A stretch of 44,675 nt of DNA from Alphaproteobacteria bacterium (GTDB taxonomy: Bacteria; Pseudomonadota; Alphaproteobacteria; JANQMY01), in assembly GCA_028279895.1 (NCBI GenBank), contig JANQMY010000294.1, positions 1 through 44,675 of the forward strand, given 5' to 3'. How positions within the stretch are numbered: position 1 is the stretch's first letter; every line of letters begins with the position of its first letter. The notes under the pieces are model-generated. The model saw nothing but the letters and a program-made list of their open reading frames with translations, made no database searches and was not told the DNA's origin. This document shows, one piece after another, positions 19,056 through 26,328 of this stretch. The position numbers and the translations under genes were made by a program.

Positions 19056-19397
19056 TCATAGTTTTCTGCACCTCCACCCAGCGCCTTCTGGGTGCCGGTA
19101 ATATGCGCACCAATAGAGTATCCGCTCTTTGGTCAAAATAATCCCGCTGAGTCTATTGCGAAGTTCGCCCTCATGAATCTCATAACCCCGCTCATAAAGT
19201 TCACCAAGCGTGGGGAGCGCCATAATCTCCTGCCGGTACAAAGCCCGTCTTTCCCACTGATATGACACTGTGTTCGCCACAAGCGAGACAGCAATCACCA
19301 AAGCAAGGGGCACGACCAGCAACAGTAAGGGCAAGACCCAACGTGTCGGTAACACCCATGAGAAAAAACTGAGCGCCGCGCCGATCACTCTCCCCAC
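19056..19397 (-). CDS. Membrane protein
   Basis: ORF with TM segment WVLPLLLLVVPLALVIAVSLVANTV. Confidence 0.6.
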   Translation of the reverse strand: MGRVIGAALSFFSWVLPTRWVLPLLLLVVPLALVIAVSLVANTVSYQWERRALYRQEIMALPTLGELYERGYEIHEGELRNRLSGIILTKERILYWCAYYRHPEGAGWRCRKL

Positions 19398-20464
19398 CCT
19401 CCTATCATCGGCTTAGTGCTGTCTTGTTTGGTGAAGGCGTTGGAGATGGCATCAGCAACTCTCGTGCCATCTTTTTGCGCCTTTAGATGTTCACCGACCG
19501 CTTGCATGTTCTGTTTCTTGATGAGTGCCCAACCGCGTTCTTTGTAAGCATCGGGCTCGCTAGGCAAATCTTCATCATCGACGACATCACACAAAACTGG
19601 CCTGTCGCTTCGCTCCGGCGCGTCTACGCGCCTGATATTGAGTGGCTTAAGCTTTGCAAACCACCTACCATCAGGCCTCAGGGTATAATCACCAGGCCTT
19701 GTAGGCGCCTTCGAAAGCACCCTATCAATCAGCTCTTGGGGGGACATGTTGGCGATCGCTTTATTAAATTCCAAATTTACGATGCACTTCTTGAGCACTT
19801 CACATGCTGCAGCGTTCCATTTCTTGTGCTCTGCCGCCATGGCCGCAATATCAATTTCATCTTCCGGCTCAGGCCTACCAGACACTTCTGCTGCTTTGGC
19901 TTTGCAGGCTTCGACTAATTGCCCGAGACTAGAAATTGGCAGCAAACGCCCTAAACCCTTCATGGAGCGGGTCCAGCCTTTCGTGTTGCTCAACTCATAC
20001 CCCCAAAGCGTATCGCTGGCCTCATCCACACGATAGTATTTGCCGTTAGCCCACCACTTCACAGCATCTTCAGAAGGCGGTACTTCTGGTGTTTCCTCCA
20101 ACTTTTCATATAAATTGATAAACTCATCCCCTTCTTGACGGGATTGGAGGTAGTCGAAGATTTCTTGTTCGTCGATGTCATAATCGTAAACACGCGGCTT
20201 TTTGCACGGCAACCAGTGAGCGGGATCTTCGTCCGGCCAATAATCCCAAAGTACCTGGTCAATCGTCTTGCACCAAAACTTGCGCTGATCACGAGCACAG
20301 CACCAAACCTCAGCCCCTTCCGGCCTTTCACTACCGTTAGGGTCTTTGTCCCATATCTCTACTCCTGAGGGGGTTGTGTGGAGGAGCAATGCGGCTGGCT
20401 CGAGGTTTTCTACGAGCCACATAGTTTGTTCGTTTGTCATTTCCGGAAACTGAAGTTTTCCCAT
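19385..20464 (-). CDS. Hypothetical protein
   Basis: 359-aa ORF upstream of the membrane protein gene. Confidence 0.75.
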   Translation of the reverse strand: MGKLQFPEMTNEQTMWLVENLEPAALLLHTTPSGVEIWDKDPNGSERPEGAEVWCCARDQRKFWCKTIDQVLWDYWPDEDPAHWLPCKKPRVYDYDIDEQEIFDYLQSRQEGDEFINLYEKLEETPEVPPSEDAVKWWANGKYYRVDEASDTLWGYELSNTKGWTRSMKGLGRLLPISSLGQLVEACKAKAAEVSGRPEPEDEIDIAAMAAEHKKWNAAACEVLKKCIVNLEFNKAIANMSPQELIDRVLSKAPTRPGDYTLRPDGRWFAKLKPLNIRRVDAPERSDRPVLCDVVDDEDLPSEPDAYKERGWALIKKQNMQAVGEHLKAQKDGTRVADAISNAFTKQDSTKPMIGGWGE

Positions 20465-20487
20465 ATCACTATCCTTCCGTACTCGTA

Positions 20488-21915
20488 TTATATCACAAGT
20501 TCCTCTGGAATACTCTCGAATTTCGTCAATTGCTTGTTATACTGAAAGTTCACTTTCCCCGGTTTGCCGGACCAATCGAACCGCACTTTCTTCGAATCCA
20601 CTTCGATCACGTTCTTCCCGATGTCAGGTCTCCAAACGACTATTCCGTGATCGGCCTTGTTGTACCAATTGGCACTGCCGGAAATGTCATAGAGGTTGGG
20701 TTTGTGCATGCCGTGCTGCCCGCCGCCCATCTTCACCGGATGCGCCACCACAACCGTCATGACCTCGTAAGACCGTCCGAACCTTTTTAGTTCCCGTATG
20801 GCACGGCCCACGTATTCGGTTTCCGACTCCCCATGGCGACGTTTGTGTTCGATCTCGTTCCACGGGTCCACCACCAAAATGTTGGAGCCGTAACGAATGA
20901 CCGAATCCGCCGCGCGGTCGATCAACCAATCCAAATCCCCGTCCTCGTCCAGCTCCCTGGGGTCCTGGTACAGGAATGAAAAGCGGTCGTTGATCCACTT
21001 GTCCGCGTCCGTGCCACCATGCTGCTTTCTCAGGAACGGCCTTAAGTCTCTCATGGGGTTGTTCTCAAACGATGCAAACGTGGCGTTCAACCCGTGCGCC
21101 TTCACCAGGTTACACACCATGGCGTTTGTCCATGTACTCTTGCCGTGGTTCGGAATTCCCGTGATGACGATGAACTCCCCCAGAAAGGGCGTGAAGAATT
21201 CATCCATCTCGACCCATCCCGTGGAGAACGTCTTGGCCTCCGGTACTTCGGGGAAGTCGCTCATGCGATGCAATCCCTTGACCGGATAGGGCCTGGCCTG
21301 ATTCAGGACACGGACAACCTCGTCTTGACCGTAAGTAACCAGGACGTCGTTCAAGTCCTTACAGTTCTCCGGATACTCGATAAACAAACACCGAACCGCT
21401 CCGAGTCTTCGAACCAACTCCGCCGCCAGCGCCCGCCCCGGCCCGTCATCGTCCACCGCGAGGATAATCCTCTTGACCTTGCTCAACGCCTCCCAGTTGT
21501 TCCAAATAAACTTGAACTTGTCGTCATGGTTCGGATCTATCTCTCCCTCTAAGGCTTGGGGCGGCGCACCGTCCGGCACCGACACGGTGAGGGGAAAGCC
21601 GCATTCAATGGCCGTTAAGGCGTCAAACTCGCCTTCGGTGATGATCAACTTCGCCGCCCCGTCCTCCAGAAGCGGATCTTTCAACGCGTCCGCATTCCAG
21701 AAAGTTTTCTTCGCCCCCGCGTCCTGCCAAAACCGTTTATCCGGCGCGCGGTGTTTCCGGTTGACGATCTCACCTCCTTCCGTGAACGGAAACACCACCG
21801 CACTACCAGTTGGCTTTAGCCGTTCGGTGTAAATTCCGAACTTCACCGCCGTTTCGGGATCTATCCCCCGCTCCTGAAACCTTTTGGCGTGGGCCTCGCT
21901 TAGCATAGTACCCAC
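20488..21915 (-). CDS. DNA primase/helicase: TOPRIM plus DnaB-type helicase (T7 gp4-like, lacking zinc domain)
   Basis: TOPRIM: LIITEGEFDALTAIE, ILAVDDDGPGRALA; helicase: ITGIPNHGKSTWTNAMVCNL Walker A, NILVVDPWNEIEH Walker B. Start GTG 21915 or ATG 21906. Confidence 0.88.
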   Translation of the reverse strand: MGTMLSEAHAKRFQERGIDPETAVKFGIYTERLKPTGSAVVFPFTEGGEIVNRKHRAPDKRFWQDAGAKKTFWNADALKDPLLEDGAAKLIITEGEFDALTAIECGFPLTVSVPDGAPPQALEGEIDPNHDDKFKFIWNNWEALSKVKRIILAVDDDGPGRALAAELVRRLGAVRCLFIEYPENCKDLNDVLVTYGQDEVVRVLNQARPYPVKGLHRMSDFPEVPEAKTFSTGWVEMDEFFTPFLGEFIVITGIPNHGKSTWTNAMVCNLVKAHGLNATFASFENNPMRDLRPFLRKQHGGTDADKWINDRFSFLYQDPRELDEDGDLDWLIDRAADSVIRYGSNILVVDPWNEIEHKRRHGESETEYVGRAIRELKRFGRSYEVMTVVVAHPVKMGGGQHGMHKPNLYDISGSANWYNKADHGIVVWRPDIGKNVIEVDSKKVRFDWSGKPGKVNFQYNKQLTKFESIPEELVI

Positions 21916-22099
21916 CGCCCCTGTAGCCGCAGTGATGGCAGTACCACGTCACACCTTCGTCCGAGATCTTCACGGCGAGGCAGCGTTCGCGTTTTTTCTT
22001 TCGAGTGTGTGAGCATTGGGGGCACTGGGTTTTCTTGTTGCCTTGTGTTGCAGTGGTTTTTATTCCGGCTTCTGACAAAATCTCTGTGGCGGTGCGCAT
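21803..22099 (-). CDS. Primase zinc-binding domain in a separate frame
   Basis: TQCPQCSHTRKKKRERCLAVKISDEGVTWYCHHCGYRGG: CPxC...CxxC zinc ribbon of T7-like primases. Confidence 0.8.
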   Translation of the reverse strand: MRTATEILSEAGIKTTATQGNKKTQCPQCSHTRKKKRERCLAVKISDEGVTWYCHHCGYRGGGYYAKRGPRQKVSGAGDRSRNGGEVRNLHRTAKANW

Positions 22100-22828
22100 C
22101 TAACCGGGACCGAGGTTTTCACGCTGGATGCGAACAATTTTGTTTTCTGCTTGCCCCTTCCGCTTCTCGGTGTAGGCCCTGGCGCGCACGTACCAAGTTC
22201 GCCATGATGCGGACCAATCGGCTGAGGTTTTCGCGTTGATGACGTGGTGGTCTCGGAACAATTGCGCTTGTTCCTGAGCGTCTATGTCTGGTCGCCCGTG
22301 CTTGGTCCAGTAAGCTATCGCCTTAGCACTGTCGTCTCGTGTCGGGCAGTCATCTGGCAAACTTGTTTTTCTGGCTTTTTTGCCTATAGGTTCATTGGTA
22401 GGTTCTATTGGTGGTTCATTGGTAGGTTCTATTATTAAGGAGTCATCCTCATTGACACCCGGTGACACTGACGATGACTCCGGGGGCAATCCTGAATGAC
22501 ACTCTCCGCTCTCCCTAATTACTACGGTGTCATCCTCATTGACTGCGGTGAACCTAAGGTTCAAACGGTAGAAATTTGATACTTGCCCCCCGCCTTCGGC
22601 CTGGCGGTGCTCAACCGAAATAAGTTGATAATCGGCGAGGTCCTTAATCGCGACATTGACTTTCTGGCGTGTCAGGCCGCAGCGCTTTGCGATGGTCCTT
22701 TGTGACGGCCAGCATTCAAGGTCTGTGTTCGTGCTATCCGCTAACGCCACCAAGACAAATTTCGTAGCACACGGTAACTCTTGCTCAAATGCCCAGTTAA
22801 GCGCTTTAATCGACACCACCGACTCCAT
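22100..22828 (-). CDS. HTH-domain replication initiator-like protein (lambda O-like position)
   Basis: MESVVSIKALNWAFEQELPCATKFVLVALADSTNTDLECWPSQRTIAKRCGLTRQKVNVAIKDLADYQLI: winged HTH of phage replication proteins; ATG at 22828. Confidence 0.75.
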   Translation of the reverse strand: MESVVSIKALNWAFEQELPCATKFVLVALADSTNTDLECWPSQRTIAKRCGLTRQKVNVAIKDLADYQLISVEHRQAEGGGQVSNFYRLNLRFTAVNEDDTVVIRESGECHSGLPPESSSVSPGVNEDDSLIIEPTNEPPIEPTNEPIGKKARKTSLPDDCPTRDDSAKAIAYWTKHGRPDIDAQEQAQLFRDHHVINAKTSADWSASWRTWYVRARAYTEKRKGQAENKIVRIQRENLGPG

Positions 22829-23096
22829 TATTTTGTGCGACGGAGACATACGTAGTGACATCGTCGAGAGCATCCCGCGCCCGTTTCACGGCTGTCAGTG
22901 ACGCGCCCAGTGCGTCTCTCTGCAACATCGAAGCGGCTTCAGCGGTTACAACTTCATATGTGGAGAATTTGCCGCTACAACCCATACACCTCCGCCGCCG
23001 GTGGACAGCCGGGCAATCAAACACCGTGGTGCGGCGGGAGTCGTAAACTCTGGTTTCAACATGACCGCACATCGGGCAATCGATCGACCTACTCAT
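22806..23096 (-). CDS. NrdR-like zinc ribbon protein (lacking ATP-cone)
   Basis: CPMCGHVETRVYDSRRTTVFDCPAVHRRRRCMGCSGKFSTYEVV matches the NrdR N-terminal pattern CPxCG..T.V.DSR....RRRR.C..C..rFtTyE; only 96 aa. Confidence 0.65.
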   Translation of the reverse strand: MSRSIDCPMCGHVETRVYDSRRTTVFDCPAVHRRRRCMGCSGKFSTYEVVTAEAASMLQRDALGASLTAVKRARDALDDVTTYVSVAQNNGVGGVD

Positions 23097-23617
23097 GCCG
23101 ACGCTCTTTCGAAGTGTTCAAGGCAATAGGAGCCGTGGAAACGCTCACGTCCGCATGCTTTCCACTCCGGCTTTTCTCCGATGATCCACCGGCATTGCGT
23201 TTTGTTGTCTGGCAATGGCCCAGCACATAAAGGCTCCAGGTCTTCTTTTGAGGATTCAGGTCGCTTGGCGCATTTGCGCTCACGAGGAAGACTTACACCC
23301 GACGTTTGCAGCACCAACCCCAATGCCCGCGCCCTTTTATGGACGGCGAGCGGCGTGCGGTTCATGTACCGCGCTGCTTGGGCCGGTGTCCTTCCCGCCC
23401 CCGCGAGTTTTCTTAGCTTGTCGTCGTCCTGGTCGGTCCACGGATCATTGGATCTGGACCCAAACGAGATACGCAATCTCTGAGCACGCCCGGAAACCGC
23501 TCCGACACTCAGCCCTATGGTGTCCGCCGCCGCGCGGGCGCTCATTCCCTGCGCGGCTAAAGACGCGACTTTTTCATCCAGGTCTTTCGTCCATATAGTG
23601 TCATGTCTTGACGGCAT
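23093..23617 (-). CDS. GcrA-like regulator with two HTH repeats
   Basis: WTKDLDEKVASLAAQGMSARAAADTIGLSVGAVSGRAQRLRI and WTDQDDDKLRKLAGAGRTPAQAARYMNRTPLAVHKRARALGL; C-terminal CRWIIGEKPEWKACGRERFHGSYCLEH resembles the GcrA C-terminal motif. Confidence 0.72.
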   Translation of the reverse strand: MPSRHDTIWTKDLDEKVASLAAQGMSARAAADTIGLSVGAVSGRAQRLRISFGSRSNDPWTDQDDDKLRKLAGAGRTPAQAARYMNRTPLAVHKRARALGLVLQTSGVSLPRERKCAKRPESSKEDLEPLCAGPLPDNKTQCRWIIGEKPEWKACGRERFHGSYCLEHFERASA

Positions 23618-23693
23618 GGGGGCTCCTCTTATTGTCTGCCGCTGTTTCGTTCCCTCGTGGGAGTCATCCGGGGAGGTGCAAGGGATCTAGGCT

Positions 23694-23813
23694 TCAACGC
23701 TTCGACGTTTCGCGGCGCTCCTGTGGGGTCTTCAAATGTCGGTCCCTGTATCGTTTCCACTTCATGGCCCACCGCCCGACCCGGTCAAACAAGCGGCTCA
23801 GCAACCAATCCAC
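23694..23813 (-). CDS. Possible 39-aa basic small protein (GTG start)
   Basis: VDWLLSRLFDRVGRWAMKWKRYRDRHLKTPQERRETSKR*; fills the gap between two genes, below the ORF-track cutoff. Confidence 0.35.
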   Translation of the reverse strand: MDWLLSRLFDRVGRWAMKWKRYRDRHLKTPQERRETSKR

Positions 23814-24162
23814 GCGTTTTATGAGTCTCTGTTTCAACGGGGGCTTCATTTTTGTCTGTCTTCGCAAGATTGAGATAGAAGATGGCGCGGTCGAGATATT
23901 GGGCGGACGTCAGATTGTGCTTGCCCGCCCGGTAGCACGGCTCATAGACCGCCTCCACAAATCCCGGCGGGAAATACGCCGCCATCCGGTCGAAGTGCCG
24001 GTTGTTGGGAAACTGTTCGTTATACAGCCAGCCGATCACCGTACGCGGGGCAGCATCGAACGCTCGTGCGCACCTTTTCACAGTATCCGTGGGAAATTCT
24101 TGTCTCAGTATACTGACAAGAACCTCGCACTTCTCCGTATTAATCGACCCTTCGTCACACAT
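23785..24162 (-). CDS. HTH-type regulatory-like protein, first gene of the left operon
   Basis: MCDEGSINTEKCEVLVSILRQEFPTDTVKRCARAFDAAPRTVIGWLYNEQFP; preceded by GGGAG. Confidence 0.6.
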   Translation of the reverse strand: MCDEGSINTEKCEVLVSILRQEFPTDTVKRCARAFDAAPRTVIGWLYNEQFPNNRHFDRMAAYFPPGFVEAVYEPCYRAGKHNLTSAQYLDRAIFYLNLAKTDKNEAPVETETHKTRGLVAEPLV

Positions 24163-24186
24163 TACAAACTCCCATAATAATTTTAC

Positions 24187-24211
24187 GTGGAATTGCAGGT
24201 TGCAGTTCCAC
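24187..24211. repeat. 25-bp near-perfect inverted repeat upstream of the left operon
   Basis: GTGGAAtTGCAggtTGCAgTTCCAC. Confidence 0.85.
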
Positions 24212-24258
24212 AACTATGTACACGTGAAGCTATGGGGGCTTCGCAGCATGAAACTCTC

Positions 24259-24299
24259 GGGGCCGGTCTCGGTGTCTCCGCACTCCCGGCCCCCTTTTT
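24259..24299 (+). terminator. Rho-independent terminator, plus strand
   Basis: GGGGCCGG (24259-24266) / CCGGCCCC (24286-24293) then TTTTT (24295-24299). Confidence 0.75.
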
Positions 24300-24535
24300 C
24301 TGAAAGGAGATTTGTTTGGAATAATTCTTAGCGGGCTCTGCTAGACACCATGCGTCAACATGGTTGTCTAACGAGCGTCCGATAGCGGCATAACCGCCTT
24401 CAGCACGGCGAACGGATTTCGCGCGAGCATGAGAAACTTTGCGTGAATTTGAGATTCGTAATTGCTGGAGGGAGCCTTCAATGATAGGCTGTAAGAAAAG
24501 TGTCGCACAACGGGAAATCTGGTCATGCATCGAGA

Positions 24536-24781
24536 TCAACCTTCGTTGGCGCTCGTTGTTGACAACAACTGCTCAGCCGACAAGGCAACGCCGCGCTCTT
24601 CTGCCAATTGTAAAATGCGTAAAAGGTGCCGTCGCGGGACGCCGCGCTTGGGCCACTTACCGACCGTGCCGGGTTTTACCTTTAACTCTACCGCAAGCAC
24701 TTCCTCGCCGCGGACTTCGCGCGTCACTGTTTCTTCACCGGCAAAAGCTGCGATTACATCTGATGGGGTCGTGTATTTCAT
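24536..24781 (-). CDS. Cro/YdaS-like HTH regulator
   Basis: MKYTTPSDVIAAFAGEETVTREVRGEEVLAVELKVKPGTVGKWPKRGVPRRHLLRILQLAEERGV; divergent from the CI-like gene. Confidence 0.65.
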   Translation of the reverse strand: MKYTTPSDVIAAFAGEETVTREVRGEEVLAVELKVKPGTVGKWPKRGVPRRHLLRILQLAEERGVALSAEQLLSTTSANEG

Positions 24782-24788
24782 GGCGGGT

Positions 24789-24817
24789 ATCATGGGGACA
24801 TTTTGTACCCATGTCAA
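24789..24817 (-). promoter_or_regulatory. Leftward promoter with 17-bp operator in its spacer
   Basis: Minus strand TTGACA-17-CATGAT; the spacer is almost the dyad GGGTACAAAATGTCCCC. Confidence 0.6.
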
Positions 24818-24866
24818 TTGCTTTTTGTATACCGCACACCCTTCCCGTGAAGTCGTGCTGCCTCCA

Positions 24867-25292
24867 ATGTTTACGTCCGCGAAACTGTTGGGGACGGAAA
24901 TAGTGGCGACCGGGCAAAACAATGCGCCGACCGATAAAGTTGAGTGGAATGAGCTTTTTATAAAGCGCCTGGAATTCCTTTTAAACGAAATGGGCTGGAC
25001 GCCCTCTCAACTCGGAACGGCCATGTATCCTGGAGCGGCAAAGCGTGACGATCAGCCAAAAGCGGTCACGCATTGGTTTAGGGAGAATAGACGATCTGCG
25101 CCCGCTGGCGGATTGGCGCTTGCCGCGAGGACGATTGGGGTAAGCATTTCCTACATCATGGGGGAGACCGACGATCTTGAGTCGTGCGTCAAAGAGGGCG
25201 GGCTTTTCGCGTTCTACAGACTGCAAAAGCAGCATGACGAGCTGCAACAAAAAATAGAAAGCGAAGCCAAACCGCGTAAGAAAACGGGATAA
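24867..25292 (+). CDS. CI-like XRE/HTH repressor without peptidase domain
   Basis: VEWNELFIKRLEFLLNEMGWTPSQLGTAMYPG...KAVTHWFRENRRSAPAGGLALAARTIGVSISYIMGE; ATG at 24867 preferred, since the upstream extension is antisense to the Cro-like gene. Confidence 0.7.
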   Translation: MFTSAKLLGTEIVATGQNNAPTDKVEWNELFIKRLEFLLNEMGWTPSQLGTAMYPGAAKRDDQPKAVTHWFRENRRSAPAGGLALAARTIGVSISYIMGETDDLESCVKEGGLFAFYRLQKQHDELQQKIESEAKPRKKTG

Positions 25293-25306
25293 ACTTTTTC
25301 GTTACT

Positions 25307-25350
25307 GAGGACGTTTTGTCCTTGATATTGGTTACATTTTGTAGCACATT
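25307..25350 (+). promoter_or_regulatory. Rightward early promoter region with two operator-like dyads
   Basis: AGGACgttttGTCCT at 25308-25322 and GGTTACATTTTGTAGCA at 25330-25346; TTGATA (25322)-17-CACATT (25345). Confidence 0.5.
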
Positions 25351-25373
25351 GGGGTCTCTACAGGAGACACCCC

Positions 25374-25607
25374 ATGGCCCTTGCAGAACAAATCCCCCTC
25401 GAAGAACCGCTCCAAAAGTTCTGGGCGTTCACCAATCTAGGCGACATCCAAGAGATTGAAGCCGTCAGCATTGACGAGGCCTACGCGCTTGCGTGGGAGC
25501 GTTTCAAGAATGGCTACGGGGTGACGCGCGTGAGTGTTCGGGAAAAGGATCCCCTCGAAAGTCAGTCTGCGTGGTGTGAGAAAACGGCATGTAGTACGGG
25601 CCGGTAG
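25374..25607 (+). CDS. Early hypothetical protein
   Basis: First gene after the operator region, AGGAG upstream. Confidence 0.7.
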   Translation: MALAEQIPLEEPLQKFWAFTNLGDIQEIEAVSIDEAYALAWERFKNGYGVTRVSVREKDPLESQSAWCEKTACSTGR

Positions 25608-25678
25608 AGGAAGGGCGGTAGCGCACAGGCTCCTGTTGGGGCGTGTGTCGCTGCTGCCAACTTATAAAAGGAAGACTC

Positions 25679-26026
25679 ATGTTCATAGACGAAAAACAAA
25701 AGCACACCACCGAAGAAGACCAGATTACTCGTAATAGACGAGCGTGGATCGCGGAGCTGCGCGCTGGGCACCGGCAATGTCGATACGGCTTACATAAGAT
25801 AGTCAGCCACTGGGTATTCTGGACGAGAGACGCCTATTGCGCATTAGGTCTTGCCGCTCATACGGCTGGATTCGCGCTCCATAACACCCATGCCGACCCG
25901 ATTGACAGAGTGATGGGCTGGTTAGGCGTGGGGGTGGCCACCACCGAGGAGATTTATCGGATGAATGATCGCGGCGCCACCTTCCCGCAGATCGCCGACC
26001 ACTTCGAAAAGGAGTGGGGTCTGTGA
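25679..26026 (+). CDS. Early hypothetical protein
   Basis: MFIDEKQKHTTEEDQITRNRRAWIAEL; AGGAAG upstream. Confidence 0.7.
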   Translation: MFIDEKQKHTTEEDQITRNRRAWIAELRAGHRQCRYGLHKIVSHWVFWTRDAYCALGLAAHTAGFALHNTHADPIDRVMGWLGVGVATTEEIYRMNDRGATFPQIADHFEKEWGL

Positions 26027-26328
26027 AACTCGATGACCTCCAAAAGCTGCGCGTCGAGTTGGGCAAGGCTCACGATATTGCGAATGAGATTGTTAAAGAG
26101 CAAAACCTCTTTAAACGCATCGCCCTGATCTGTCGGCTTTGCGCGATGCACGGAGACATGACCTACACCCTGGACCGGATCATCATCGCCAATGGCGGGT
26201 CGCCAGGCCAACTCCTCGAACCGATTGAAAGGCCGTGGGCTGACAAAGTGTCAGAACCGCCGAATGTGAAGCCGGTCACCTTCTCCCCCGAAGCTGAAGC
26301 CACAATCATAGAGCTGTTCAAGAAATGA
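26023..26328 (+). CDS. Hypothetical protein
   Basis: GTGA overlap start at 26023. Confidence 0.65.
   Translation: MKLDDLQKLRVELGKAHDIANEIVKEQNLFKRIALICRLCAMHGDMTYTLDRIIIANGGSPGQLLEPIERPWADKVSEPPNVKPVTFSPEAEATIIELFKK

Larger units (their letters stand above)
24187..24299 (+). ncRNA. Candidate small RNA of three hairpins ending in a terminator
   Basis: Hairpins 24187-24211, 24226-24242 (GAAGC/GCTTC) and 24259-24293; no overlapping plus-strand coding gene is convincing. Confidence 0.4.

Noticed and set aside
18761-19645. Similar CGCGTCTNCGCGCCTGAT stretches near 18770 and 19619
   Set aside because: Short GC-rich similarity in different coding frames, insufficient to call a repeat element
23594-23604. 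ATATAGTGT resembling half an NrdR box
   Set aside because: Only one half-site, lies within the start of the GcrA-like coding sequence; likely chance
23608-24177. 189-aa plus-strand ORF
   Set aside because: Antisense to the 23785-24162 regulator-like gene; no plausible RBS or family
24525-24866. N-terminal extension of the plus-strand repressor ORF
   Set aside because: Antisense to the Cro-like gene and crosses the operator/promoter; ATG 24867 is more plausible
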